Below, piece after piece: positions 54,787 to 63,695 of a stretch of 64,000 nucleotides of DNA. Made by a program: the position numbers and the translations under genes. Source of the DNA: Pseudomonadota bacterium (lineage in GTDB: Bacteria > Pseudomonadota > Gammaproteobacteria > Steroidobacterales > Steroidobacteraceae); contig JADJOO010000003.1 in the NCBI GenBank assembly GCA_016713725.1, positions 186,001 to 250,000 of the forward strand. The letters run 5' to 3'. The notes beneath the pieces were generated by a model. That model was not told the origin of the DNA. It worked only from the letters and a program-made list of their open reading frames with translations, and made no database searches. Every line of letters starts with the position of its first letter. The first letter of the stretch is position 1.

Positions 54787-55011
54787 ATGGCACGTTTTTT
54801 CCGTCGCCGTAAGTTCTGCAAATTCACGGCCGAAGGCATCGAGCGGATCGACTACAAGGATCTCGCCACGCTGAAGGGCTACATCACCGAGACGGGCAAG
54901 ATCGTCCCGAGCCGCATCACCGGCACGCGGTCGAACTACCAGCGCCAGCTGTCGCTCGCCGTGAAGCGGGCCCGTTTCCTCGCGCTGCTCCCGTACACGG
55001 ACCAGCACTGA
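54787..55011 (+). CDS. rpsR: 30S ribosomal protein S18
   Basis: A 74-residue protein: MARFFRRRKFCKFTAEGIERIDYKDLATLKGYITETGKI, then PSRITGTRSNYQRQLSLAVKRARFLALLPY. It binds 16S rRNA as a heterodimer with S6. 65 bases after rpsF. Confidence 0.97.
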   Translation: MARFFRRRKFCKFTAEGIERIDYKDLATLKGYITETGKIVPSRITGTRSNYQRQLSLAVKRARFLALLPYTDQH

Positions 55012-55075
55012 GCCAGCGTTTCGTGGGTGATCCGGGCGATCCCGCGGGCGGGCCGTCGCTGGAGCACGCACAACG

Positions 55076-55981
55076 ATGAACCGATCGCTGGCACAGTGGC
55101 TTGCCGGTAATCTGGTCGGGGCCGTCCTCGTGACGGGCCTGCTCGGGTTGCTGCCGCTGCTCGGCGTCGGAATCGCGTTCTTCCTGCCGGGTGCCGTGCC
55201 TGCACTGATCGTGCTGGTGCGCGGCGAGCGACAGGGAGTCATCGTCGCGGTCGGCGCAAGTTTGCTGCTGGCAGCGGCGATGCTGATGTTCGGGCGGCCG
55301 ATACCGGTGGGCTTCATCTACTCCGCGTGGGTACTGGGTCCGCCGCTGCTGCTCGCGATCCTGCTGCGGCGCACCGACTCGATGTCGCTGTGCCTGCAGG
55401 TCGTGACGCTGGTCGGCGCCGTGTTGCTGGTCGTCCTGCACGTATCGTTCGGCGACCCGCACCAGTTCTGGGCTCCGTTCGTGCGCGACCTGGCGCAGGA
55501 AATGAAGTCCCGCGGCTTGCCGATGGACCTCGAGCAGGACGGGCTCGCGGACACGCTGGCCCGCACGCTCTGGGGCTGGATTGCGGTGTTGACGATGACG
55601 CTGGCGATGTGTGCGCTGTTCGTGGCGCGCTGGTGGCAGTCGCTGCCCGAACGTGCAGGGAGCTTCGGCGCCGAGTTCCGCCAGGTGCGGCTCGGCCGGG
55701 TGCTGGGGGTCGCGGGGGCGCTGGTCATCGGCGCTTCGCTGTTCACGCAGCAGGCGCTGGTTGGCGACATCGGCCGGCTGTTCCTGGGCTCGCTGGTGCT
55801 CGTGGGCCTCGCGGCCGCGCACCGGGCGGTGTCGCAGGGCAAGCTGGCCGTGGCGTGGTTGTGGGTTACGTACGCGCTGCTGGTGCTCGTCGCGCCGTTC
55901 GCGGTGATCGGGCTCGCAGCGTTGGGGTTCGTGGACAACTGGCTGCGCTCGCAGCCGCCTGCGCGCAGCGCGGCGACGTGA
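55076..55981 (+). CDS. DUF2232-type polytopic membrane protein
   Basis: A 301-residue protein with about eight helices, starting LAGNLVGAVLVTGLLGLLPLLG. It sits between rpsR and rplI, where many bacteria carry a DUF2232 (YybS-like) membrane protein, and its length and hydrophobicity agree. Function is not established. Start ATG 55076. Confidence 0.7.
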   Translation: MNRSLAQWLAGNLVGAVLVTGLLGLLPLLGVGIAFFLPGAVPALIVLVRGERQGVIVAVGASLLLAAAMLMFGRPIPVGFIYSAWVLGPPLLLAILLRRTDSMSLCLQVVTLVGAVLLVVLHVSFGDPHQFWAPFVRDLAQEMKSRGLPMDLEQDGLADTLARTLWGWIAVLTMTLAMCALFVARWWQSLPERAGSFGAEFRQVRLGRVLGVAGALVIGASLFTQQALVGDIGRLFLGSLVLVGLAAAHRAVSQGKLAVAWLWVTYALLVLVAPFAVIGLAALGFVDNWLRSQPPARSAAT

Positions 55982-56058
55982 GCGGGACGGTGAATGCGTT
56001 GCGCCGATTGTTTTCGGACGCACAGTCAAACATCTGAAGATCGATCGAGGACACTACG

Positions 56059-56508
56059 ATGGAAGTCATCCTGCTGCAGAAGGTTGCCAACCTCGGCAAC
56101 ATCGGCGACAAGGTCGACGTGAAGCCTGGCTACGGCCGCAATTTCCTGCTGCCTTCGGGCAGGGCCGCACTGGCCACCGCCAGCAACCTGAAGAAGTTCG
56201 AGGAGCGTCGCTCCGAGCTGGAGAAGCACGCCGCCGACTCGCTTTCGAGCGCCCAGTCGCGCGCGAAGCAGCTCGACGGCTTCAAGCTTTCCCTGCAGGC
56301 GAAAGCCGGTGCGGAAGGCAAGCTGTTCGGCTCGGTCGGCACGTCCGACATCGCCGAAGCGCTGACCAAGGGCGGCATCGCCATCGAGCGCGCGGAAGTG
56401 CGCCTGCCGGGCGGCCCGATCCGCCTGATCGGCGAACACCACGTCAAGCTGCACCTGCACACCGACGTCGAGATCGACCTTCCGGTCGTGATCACCGCCG
56501 AAGACTGA
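56059..56508 (+). CDS. rplI: 50S ribosomal protein L9
   Basis: A 149-residue protein with the two-domain L9 layout: MEVILLQKVANLGNIGDKVDVKPGYGRNFLLPSGRA, a long connecting helix (residues ~40-75) and the C-terminal RNA-binding domain (GKLFGSVGTSDIAEAL, HHVKLHLHTDVEIDLPV). Start ATG 56059; GAGGA lies ten bases upstream. Confidence 0.97.
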   Translation: MEVILLQKVANLGNIGDKVDVKPGYGRNFLLPSGRAALATASNLKKFEERRSELEKHAADSLSSAQSRAKQLDGFKLSLQAKAGAEGKLFGSVGTSDIAEALTKGGIAIERAEVRLPGGPIRLIGEHHVKLHLHTDVEIDLPVVITAED

Positions 56509-56542
56509 TCCTTCTCGCGTCCGCGGGGAGCATCCGTCAGCG

Positions 56543-57988
56543 ATGGAGCAGGAAGACAGCGGCAGCGGTCCAGGTTCCGGCGGCAGATTCCGCCGGAAGC
56601 CCCGCCCGTACGTCAGCGACGAGGCGGCGGCTTTGCGCGTGCCACCGAACTCGCTGGAAGCCGAACAGGCCGTGCTCGGCGGCCTGCTGCTCGACAACAG
56701 CACCTGGGATTCCATCGCCGACCGTCTGCACGCCGAAGACTTCTACCGGCGCGACCACCAGCTGATTTTCGAGGCGATCCTCGACCTGTCGCAGAAGAGC
56801 GAGCCCAGTGACGCAGTAACGCTCGCGGAGCGTCTTGCGAGCAAGGGCCTCGCCGACGAGACCGGCGGCCTTGCGTACCTCGCCGGCCTCGCGCGCGACA
56901 CGCCCACCGCCGAGAACATCCGTGCCTATGCCGACATCGTCCGCGAGCGCTCGCTGCTGCGGCAGCTCATTCGCGTCAGTGGCGAGATCGCGGGCAGTGC
57001 GTACGAGAACGAAGGCAAGCCGGCCGCCGAACTCGTCGACGAGGCCGAGCGCCGCATATTCCAGATTGCCGAGAAGGGCCGCAAGCTGGGCTCCGGCTTC
57101 GTCCCTGTTCGCGACGTGCTCGGGGCTACCATCGATCGCCTCGACCTGTTGCACGCGTCGCAGGGCCAGCTGACGGGCCTCAGCACGGGCTACAACGAAC
57201 TCGACAAGATGACCGCGGGCCTGCAGCCCGGCGACCTCGTCATCGTCGCCGGCCGCCCGTCGATGGGCAAGACCACGCTCGCGCTCAACATCGCCGAGAA
57301 CGCGGCCATTGCCGCCAACAAGCCGGTTGCGATCTTCTCGATGGAAATGTCGCGCGAGCAGCTTGCGTTCCGCATGATTTCGTCGCTCGGCCGGGTCGAC
57401 CAGGGCCACATGCGCACCGGCAACTTCGGCGACGAGGACTGGGCCCGCATCAACAGCGCGATCGCGCAGATGAAGTCGGCGCCGATCTACATCGACGACA
57501 GCGGCTCACTCACGCCGACAGAAGTGCGCGCCCGCGCGCGCCGCCTCGCCCGCGATTGCGAGAAGCAGGGCGGCCTGGGCCTGATCGTCATCGATTACCT
57601 GCAGCTGATGCAGGTTGCGGGCAACAAGGAAAACCGTGCGACCGAGATCTCCGAGATTTCGCGTTCGATCAAGGCGCTGGCAAAGGAACTGCGCGTGCCG
57701 GTGATTGCGCTGTCGCAGCTCAACCGCGGCGTCGAACAACGCCAGGACAAGAAGCCGGTGATGTCGGATCTGCGTGAGAGTGGCGCGATCGAGCAGGATG
57801 CAGACCTGATCATGATGATCTACCGCGAGGAAGTGTACGAACCCGACACGCCGCGCAAGGGCATCGCCGACATCATCATCACCAAGCAGCGCAACGGCCC
57901 CACGGGCGAAGTGCACCTGACTTTCCTCGGCAAGTACACGCGCTTCGAGAACCTGGCGCACGGCGATTACGGCGACTACGGCGGCTGA
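56543..57988 (+). CDS. dnaB: Replicative DNA helicase DnaB
   Basis: A 481-residue hexameric helicase. The N-terminal domain (VPPNSLEAEQAVLGGLLLDN, FYRRDHQLIFEAI) is followed by a linker and the RecA-like motor: LSTGYNELDKMTAGLQPGDLVIVAGRPSMGKTTLALN (Walker A), IFSMEMSREQLAFR, LIVIDYLQLM (Walker B), ALSQLNRGVEQRQDKKPVMSDLRESGAIEQDADLI. No intein is present. Start ATG 56543. Confidence 0.97.
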   Translation: MEQEDSGSGPGSGGRFRRKPRPYVSDEAAALRVPPNSLEAEQAVLGGLLLDNSTWDSIADRLHAEDFYRRDHQLIFEAILDLSQKSEPSDAVTLAERLASKGLADETGGLAYLAGLARDTPTAENIRAYADIVRERSLLRQLIRVSGEIAGSAYENEGKPAAELVDEAERRIFQIAEKGRKLGSGFVPVRDVLGATIDRLDLLHASQGQLTGLSTGYNELDKMTAGLQPGDLVIVAGRPSMGKTTLALNIAENAAIAANKPVAIFSMEMSREQLAFRMISSLGRVDQGHMRTGNFGDEDWARINSAIAQMKSAPIYIDDSGSLTPTEVRARARRLARDCEKQGGLGLIVIDYLQLMQVAGNKENRATEISEISRSIKALAKELRVPVIALSQLNRGVEQRQDKKPVMSDLRESGAIEQDADLIMMIYREEVYEPDTPRKGIADIIITKQRNGPTGEVHLTFLGKYTRFENLAHGDYGDYGG

Positions 57989-58001
57989 GGCGCGGATCGC
58001 C

Positions 58002-59084
58002 GTGCAGAGCCAGAGCCTGATCCGCGCGGTGGTCGATGCCGGCGCATTGCGCCACAACCTCCGCCAGGCCAGGCGTGTCGCGCCCGACAGCCGCGTGATG
58101 GCGGTGATCAAGGCCAACGCCTATGGTCACGGCCTCCTGCCGGCGGCAACGGCGCTTGCGGAGGCCGATGGTTTCGCGGTCGCACGCTTTGGCGAAGGTC
58201 TGGCACTGCGCGCTGCCGGGCTCACGAACCGCATCCTCCTGCTCGAAGGCGTGTTCAGCGCGGAGCAACTCGCCGCTGCTGCGCAGGCGCGGTTCGATCT
58301 CATGGTGCACAGTTTCGAGCAGCTCGAGCTGCTCGACGCGCTGACGGGCGACGCGCAGGTGACGGCCTGGATCAAGGTTGATTCCGGCATGAATCGCCTG
58401 GGCTTCCGCCCCGATGAATTCGGTGCAGCCTACGAACGCTTGCGGCGCAACGTACACGTGCACGCCGAGCCCACGCTGGTCACTCACCTTGCGTCCGCCG
58501 ACGATCGGCACGATCCGCAGACTCGCCGGCAACTCGACGCATTTGCAGCCGCCACGGCCGGCCTCGCAGGCGCTCGCAGCATTGCGAACAGCGCGGGCCT
58601 CCTGGGCTGGCCCACGGCGCACGCCGACTGGGTTCGTCCCGGGCTGATGCTCTATGGCGTCTCGCCTTTTCCGGGCAGCACCGGCACCGATCTTGGATTG
58701 CGTCCTGCGATGATGCTGTGCACGGAAGTCATTGCCGTCAAGGACGTGAAGGCGGGCGAGACGGTAGGTTATGGCGGCTCGTGGACGGCAAAGCGCGACA
58801 CGCGGATGGCTGTGGTCGCGGCGGGTTATGGCGACGGCTACCCGCGCGGCAGCAGTTCAGGCACGCCGGTGCAGATAGGCGGCCGGCGCGCGCCACTCAT
58901 CGGTCGCGTGTCGATGGACATGATCACGGTCGACGTGACTGACCTGCCGGTCGTGGCGGTCGGCGACCCCGTGGCGCTGTGGGGCAGCGAGATTGCGGTG
59001 GAGGAGGTGGCTGTGCACGCGGGAGCGATTACGTGGGAATTGCTTTGCGGCGTGAGCCAGCGGGTCTCGCTGGAGACTGGCTGA
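58002..59084 (+). CDS. alr: Alanine racemase
   Basis: A 360-residue PLP enzyme making D-alanine for peptidoglycan. VMAVIKANAYGHG contains the PLP lysine. WIKVDSGMNRLGF, the ANSAGLLGWP region, VRPGLMLYGVSPF, VGYGGSWTA (catalytic tyrosine in the YGG context) and GRVSMDMITVDVTDLP complete the fold. Start GTG 58002, 13 bases after dnaB. This is the usual dnaB-alr pairing. Confidence 0.95.
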   Translation: MQSQSLIRAVVDAGALRHNLRQARRVAPDSRVMAVIKANAYGHGLLPAATALAEADGFAVARFGEGLALRAAGLTNRILLLEGVFSAEQLAAAAQARFDLMVHSFEQLELLDALTGDAQVTAWIKVDSGMNRLGFRPDEFGAAYERLRRNVHVHAEPTLVTHLASADDRHDPQTRRQLDAFAAATAGLAGARSIANSAGLLGWPTAHADWVRPGLMLYGVSPFPGSTGTDLGLRPAMMLCTEVIAVKDVKAGETVGYGGSWTAKRDTRMAVVAAGYGDGYPRGSSSGTPVQIGGRRAPLIGRVSMDMITVDVTDLPVVAVGDPVALWGSEIAVEEVAVHAGAITWELLCGVSQRVSLETG

Positions 59085-59164
59085 GGCGGACACCTCCATG
59101 GCGCGCGGCCTCAGCGTGCTGCACACGACCTCTCCCACGTGAGTGGGAGAGGCGAGGATCGAGG

Positions 59165-59896
59165 TCAGCTTTCGAAGAACCCCATCTTGACGCCCGCGAG
59201 CTGCACCACATCGTTGTCGTGGAGCCGGCGCGCCTGCGGGCCGATGGCCGCACCATTGACGAGCGGATAATCGTCTTGCTTCCCGCTCTCGACGTGCACG
59301 ATGTAGAAGCCATCGGCACGACGCGTGATCGCCGCCACCTGCACGCCCGGGCGGCCGAGCGTGGTCAGGGTCTTCACGAGTTCGAGCTCACGGCCCGCGA
59401 ACTGGCCCGAAAGCACCTGCAGTTTCGCGCGCGGCAACACTCCGTTCGGGAACGAAGGCGACGCAGCGCCGCTCGCTGGCGCGGTATAGGCATTCGCAGG
59501 CGGAGGCTGCAAGGCTGCAGCGGCCTTGGGCGAACCCGCCATCAGCGTCGCGGCGTCGCGCGTGCTGATCACCATCGTCTTCTGGAATTCGTCGTCGGCC
59601 TCTTCCACTTCGCTGTCGACGAATCGCAGCGCGTGGTGTCCCACCGTGAGCACGTCGCCGTGTTGCAGCGCGTGCTTCTTGATGATCTTGCCGTTGACGT
59701 ACGTTCCGTTGGTGCTGTTGAGGTCTTCCAGGAACGAATCGTTGAGGATGTTGATGACGAGCGCGTGATGACCCGACACCGCCGGGTTGTCGATGCGGAT
59801 GTCATTGTCAGGGAGGCGCCCGATCGTGTAGCGCTCCTTGCTCATGTTGTACTCGGCGAGCACTTGTCCGTCGAGATGCAATACCAGCCTGGCCAT
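59165..59896 (-). CDS. Protein with two FHA domains
   Basis: A 243-residue cytosolic phosphopeptide-binding protein. Residues ~1-93 are a good FHA domain: YTIGRLPDNDIRIDNPAVSGHHA and NSTNGTYVNG hold the GR, S-x2-H and N-G residues. After a proline/alanine linker, residues ~155-243 form a second, degenerate FHA (LTTLGRPGVQVAAITRR...YPLVNGAAIG). It lies 18 bases downstream of the PP2C phosphatase and is the last gene of the kinase-phosphatase-FHA operon, so it probably reads threonine phosphorylation by that kinase. Confidence 0.85.
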   Translation of the reverse strand: MARLVLHLDGQVLAEYNMSKERYTIGRLPDNDIRIDNPAVSGHHALVINILNDSFLEDLNSTNGTYVNGKIIKKHALQHGDVLTVGHHALRFVDSEVEEADDEFQKTMVISTRDAATLMAGSPKAAAALQPPPANAYTAPASGAASPSFPNGVLPRAKLQVLSGQFAGRELELVKTLTTLGRPGVQVAAITRRADGFYIVHVESGKQDDYPLVNGAAIGPQARRLHDNDVVQLAGVKMGFFES

Positions 59897-59914
59897 GAGT
59901 GAACCTGCGCTCCC

Positions 59915-60739
59915 TTAACCGAACAGCCTGCGTATCCGGTCGATGACCCCACGCTGCGCCGGGAACGCGTCAAGCACCCGGACGAGCACCACCGAGATGT
60001 TGTCCCGGCCCCCGTTGTCGTTGCCGAGCAGCACCAGCTGCTTGGCAACGGTCTCAAGATTAGCACCAAAGGTGTTGATGGTTAACTGAATGTCGTCGTC
60101 CTCCACCATGTCGGACAGGCCGTCCGAACAGAGCAGGTACACATCGTCCTTCAGCGCCGGTATTTCGGTAATTTCGACGTCGACGGTCGGCTCGACGCCC
60201 AGGGCGCGCGTCACGTAGTTCTTGGCGGCGGCGCGCTGGGCCTCTTCGGGCGTATAAAAGCCACGGCTCACCAGCTCCTGCAGCAGCGAATGGTCCTGCG
60301 TGACCTGTTCGAGCTTGCCGTCGCGGCACCGGTACATGCGCGAATCGCCGACGTGGGCGATGGTGAGCTTGTCGTCGAAGAACAGCCCGGCGACGACCGT
60401 CGTACCCATGCCTTCGCAGTTCGACTGCGTCCTGGCAGTCTGGTAGATCACCTTGTTCGCGCGCTGGATCGCGTCGCGCAACAGGATGCCGGGGCGGCTG
60501 AGTGCATTGGCTTCGTCGCTCAGGGAAAGGTCTTCGCGGTCGACGGCGTCCTTGACCAGCGTCAGGACGGTGCGCACGGCGATGCCGCTCGCGACCTCAC
60601 CGGCCTTGTAGCCGCCCATGCCGTCGGCCAGCACGACCAGCCCGATGTCCCCGTCGGTGCCGATCGTGTCCTCGTTGTGCTCGCGGACCCGGCCGGTGTC
60701 GGACGCCCCGACGCAGCGGAATTTGCCTTTCAGCCGCAT
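59915..60739 (-). CDS. PP2C-family Ser/Thr protein phosphatase
   Basis: A 274-residue Mn/Mg-dependent phosphatase. GASDTGRVREHNEDTIG, VVLADGMGGYKAGEVAS (metal aspartates), GMGTTVVAGLF, IAHVGDSRMYRCRDGKLEQVTQDHSL, LLCSDGLSDMV and GGRDNISVVLV are the PP2C motifs. It begins seven bases after the kinase gene ends and should reverse that kinase's phosphorylation. No membrane segment is present. Confidence 0.93.
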   Translation of the reverse strand: MRLKGKFRCVGASDTGRVREHNEDTIGTDGDIGLVVLADGMGGYKAGEVASGIAVRTVLTLVKDAVDREDLSLSDEANALSRPGILLRDAIQRANKVIYQTARTQSNCEGMGTTVVAGLFFDDKLTIAHVGDSRMYRCRDGKLEQVTQDHSLLQELVSRGFYTPEEAQRAAAKNYVTRALGVEPTVDVEITEIPALKDDVYLLCSDGLSDMVEDDDIQLTINTFGANLETVAKQLVLLGNDNGGRDNISVVLVRVLDAFPAQRGVIDRIRRLFG

Positions 60740-60745
60740 GACCGG

Positions 60746-61658
60746 TCAGCGCTTTTCCGGCCGGTTCAGGTCGCGCAGTGCCTGCGCGAAGCTCGCGCCG
60801 CTTTCGTAACGCGCCGCCGGGCTCCTTGGCCAGCGCGCGATCGAAGAACGCGTCGAGTTTCGGCGGCAACGCCGGGTGAATGGCGCAGATGCGGGGATGC
60901 GGCTCCTGGGCGATTTTCATCATCAGTCCGGGCATCGTATCGCCGCGGAACGGCAACTGGCCAGTGAGCAGCTGGTACAACGACACCGCCAGCGAAAAGA
61001 GGTCGGAGCGGCCGGTGACGGGGCGGCCCTGCAGTTGTTCGGGCGACATGAACGACGGTGTGCCGAGCACGACGCCCGTGCGCGTGCGGCCCGAGTCGCT
61101 GAGCCGGGCGATGCCGAAGTCCGTGATCTTGAGCTCTCCGCTCGGCGCGTCGAACATGATGTTGGCGGGCTTGATGTCCCGGTGGACGACCTGATTCTGG
61201 TGCGCATAGTGCAGCGCGTCGGCGAGGCGTGCCACGATTTCGATCGCGACGGCAGTCGGCAGCAGCCTTGCCGCGGTCGTATATTCGACGAGGTGCTGGC
61301 CGCGCAACAGTTCCATGGCGATGTACGCGGTGCCACCGTCCTCGCCTGCGTCGTAGATCGTCACGATGTGCGGATGCGACAGGCGGCCGGCCATCTCGGC
61401 TTCCCGGAAGAAGCGCGTGCGTGCCTGCTCGAGGTCCTCCGGGTCGAATTCGTCGGCGAGCGGGATCGCCTTGACCGCCACCTCGCGGTTGATACGCGGG
61501 TCGCGGCCCTGGTAGACGACGCCCATGGCGCCCTTGCCAAGTTCATGGGTCAGTTCGTAGCGGCCCAGGCGCGCAGGCATGGGCATCCGTGCCGGCAGTT
61601 TGCTGCCGCGGCCGCCCGAGGTGTCCAGGATCACGGTGTTTTCTGCTTGACTGCGCAT
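60746..61658 (-). CDS. Hanks-type Ser/Thr protein kinase (extra base near 60822)
   Basis: Start ATG 61658 (MRSQAENTVIL). LGRYELTHELGKGAMGVVYQGRD is the glycine loop, VAVKAI the ATP lysine, VVHRDIKPANIMFD the catalytic loop, ITDFGIARL the DFG and GTPSFMSPEQLQG the P+1 loop. Near the end the frame breaks at CCC (plus-strand GGG at 60821-60823); removing one base gives EPAARYESGASFAQALRDLNRP and a stop at 60746-60748, seven bases before the phosphatase gene. The ~303-residue protein is just a soluble kinase domain, without transmembrane or PASTA segments. Divergent from radA. Confidence 0.9.
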
Positions 61659-61669
61659 ACGTGAGCCGA

Positions 61670-61675
61670 AGTATA
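61670..61675 (-). promoter_or_regulatory. -10-like box for the kinase operon
   Basis: On the minus strand TATACT (61675-61670) ends 11 bases before ATG 61658, with no ribosome site in between, suggesting a very short or no leader. No clear -35 at 17 bases. Confidence 0.35.
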
Positions 61676-61790
61676 GGGCGTGCCCCGGGGATGGAATTGC
61701 CGTCGGCGTCACACTCCGGCAGGGTTGCCAGCCCGTGTTAGCATCCGGGGCCTTCCCCGGCCCCCCTGTGCAGCGTCCACCAAGCCCGCA

Positions 61791-63158
61791 ATGGCACGGC
61801 AAAAAACCAGTTATGTCTGCGGTAATTGCGGCGCGCGCACTGCCCAGTGGCAGGGCCAGTGCCCGGCCTGCGAAGCGTGGAACACGCTCGAAATAGCGGT
61901 GTCCTCGATTGCTCATGTGGGCGCGAGCCGGAACGCCCGCACGGTGACGGCAGGACCTTCCACCAGCCGCACCGTGACCGACGTGGCGCAGGAAAGCGAC
62001 GTACGCGCCGTAACCGGCATCGGCGAACTGGACCGAGTCCTGGGCGGTGGCCTCGTGGCCGGTTCCGTGGTGTTGCTGGGCGGCGATCCGGGTATCGGCA
62101 AGTCGACGCTGCTGCTGCAGGCGGCGGATGCCCTCAGTCGCGAGCGGCCGGTGCTATACGTGTCGGGCGAAGAGTCGGTGCGCCAGGTGGCCTCGCGCGC
62201 CCAGCGTCTCGGACTCGACTCGGCCACGCTGCGGCTCGCCGCCGAGACTCGTGTCGAGACGATCCTCGAGGAAGCAGTGGCGTCGCGGGCGCAGGTGCTC
62301 GTGATCGATTCCATCCAGACGATGCAGACCGAGCTCAGCGAGTCGTCGGCCGGTTCGGCCGTGCAGGTGCGCGAGTCCGCCGCGCAGCTCGTGCGCTTCG
62401 CCAAGGCGACTGGCACGGCGGTGCTGCTGATCGGGCACGTGACCAAGGAGGGCCTGATTGCGGGTCCGCGCATCCTCGAGCACATGGTCGACACCGTGCT
62501 GTATTTCGAAAGCGACCCTGCGAGCCGATTCCGCCTGGTGCGTGCGGTCAAGAATCGTTTCGGTGCCGCGAACGAACTCGGCGTGTTTGCGATGGTGGAG
62601 CAGGGACTGCGCGAAGTGCGCAATCCGTCGGCAATCTTCCTGTCGCGCCATCCGCAACCCGTGTCCGGCAGCGTCGTGACCGTTGTGCGTGAAGGCAGCC
62701 GGCCCCTGCTCGTCGAAGTGCAGGCGCTGGTGGACGAGGCCCAGGGCATGAATCCACGCCGCGTGGCGGTCGGTTTCGAGTCGAGCCGCCTGGCACTGCT
62801 GCTCGCGGTGCTGCACCGCCACGGCGGCGTGTCGACTGCGGGGCGCGACGTGTTCATCAACGTGGTGGGTGGGGTGCGCATCGGCGAGACGTCCGCCGAC
62901 CTGCCGGCCGTGCTTGCCGTGCTGTCGAGCCTGCGCGACCGCCCCGTGGTGACCGACACGATGTGCTTCGGTGAACTGGGTCTCACCGGCGAGATTCGTC
63001 CGGTGCCGTTCGGCGAGGAACGCCTGCGCGAGGCGCTCAAGCAGGGCTTCAAGCGCGCGCTGGTGCCGTCGGCGAACGTGCCGCGCAAGGGTGTGATCGA
63101 AGGCATCCAGATTGAAGGCGTCAGCCGCCTGTCGGAGGCGCTCGACAAGGCGTTCTGA
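61791..63158 (+). CDS. radA: DNA repair protein RadA
   Basis: A ~455-residue RecA-like branch-migration ATPase. Start ATG 61791 (MARQKTSYVCGNCGART). The zinc finger C-x2-C...QWQGQCPACEAWNTL is at residues 10-34; Walker A GDPGIGKSTLLLQ; Walker B VLVIDSIQTM; the RadA-specific KNRFG motif (VKNRFGAANELGVF); and a C-terminal Lon-like domain (NVVGGVRIGETSADLPAVLAVLSS, GELGLTGEIRPV). Monocistronic between a divergent kinase operon and a repeat-rich spacer. Confidence 0.96.
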   Translation: MARQKTSYVCGNCGARTAQWQGQCPACEAWNTLEIAVSSIAHVGASRNARTVTAGPSTSRTVTDVAQESDVRAVTGIGELDRVLGGGLVAGSVVLLGGDPGIGKSTLLLQAADALSRERPVLYVSGEESVRQVASRAQRLGLDSATLRLAAETRVETILEEAVASRAQVLVIDSIQTMQTELSESSAGSAVQVRESAAQLVRFAKATGTAVLLIGHVTKEGLIAGPRILEHMVDTVLYFESDPASRFRLVRAVKNRFGAANELGVFAMVEQGLREVRNPSAIFLSRHPQPVSGSVVTVVREGSRPLLVEVQALVDEAQGMNPRRVAVGFESSRLALLLAVLHRHGGVSTAGRDVFINVVGGVRIGETSADLPAVLAVLSSLRDRPVVTDTMCFGELGLTGEIRPVPFGEERLREALKQGFKRALVPSANVPRKGVIEGIQIEGVSRLSEALDKAF

Positions 63159-63212
63159 CGCGCCCCGGCATGTCCTGTCGCGATCGGAGCGGCAGAGACG
63201 CAGTGGGCCACA

Positions 63213-63288
63213 AGCGGTTGATCCAGGGCCTTTCCCCGAGCTTGGAAAGGCAGAAACGCGCTCGGAGAAAGGCCCCGGATCAACCGCT
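63213..63288. repeat. 29-bp inverted repeat (unit 1)
   Basis: 63213-63241 (AGCGGTTGATCCAGGGCC...) pairs with 63260-63288 with two mismatches over 29 bases and an 18-base loop containing TTGGAAAGGCAG. It is ~55 bases past the radA stop and could terminate transcription. Confidence 0.85.
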
Positions 63289-63540
63289 CGGGAGACTGCG
63301 ACTGAGCGACTCGTCGGGCGATCCAGCGGTGACCATGACGGGGGAGCGACCCAGGCCCGACGACTCGCACGTCGCACGCAGCCTGACAGCGCCCGAGTGC
63401 ACGAGCCGGCTGGCCAGCGCGGGGTTCGTGGGAGTTTATCGCAGCGTTGTGGTTCGAAGCTGCGCTCCGACGCTCGCAACGCCGCGTGCGCCGTGCGAAG
63501 TCTTCGGCACGAAGACGCAGCACAGGCGCCCAATCGCAAG

Positions 63541-63657
63541 CGCTCGGTCCGGGGCTTTTCCCAGAGCGCGTGTCTGCCTTTCCAAGCTCTGGGAAAAGCC
63601 CCGGACCGAGCGCCTGAATGCCTTTCCAAGCTCGGGGGAAGGCCCCGGACCGAGCGC
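63541..63657. repeat. 27-bp perfect inverted repeat plus a third arm (unit 2)
   Basis: 63541-63567 and 63586-63612 are perfect reverse complements (27 bp). A third arm at 63630-63657 repeats the right arm with small changes. TGCCTTTCCAAGCTC occurs before both right arms, and its reverse complement occurs in unit 1, so these belong to one repeat family with an expanded copy here. Confidence 0.85.
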
Positions 63658-63695
63658 CGAGAGTGCTGCGGCTAGAGCCGAGAGGCGCTGACGCG

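Larger units (their letters stand above)
63159..63695. other. Repeat-filled spacer between radA and the CorC-like gene
   Basis: About 540 bases with no convincing gene. It is dominated by long inverted repeats, listed separately, that share a core around GCCTTTCCAAGCTC and GGGGAAAGGCCCCGG. It lies between two converging genes, so terminators are expected. Confidence 0.7.

Noticed and set aside
59085..59164. Short spacer after alr as a hidden gene or RNA
   Set aside because: Only about 80 bases between convergent genes; TCTCCCACGTGAGTGGGAGA there is a palindrome and at most a terminator.
61659..61790. A clear radA promoter in the divergent spacer
   Set aside because: A TAGCAT near 61739 lacks a matching -35, so the evidence is too thin to list.
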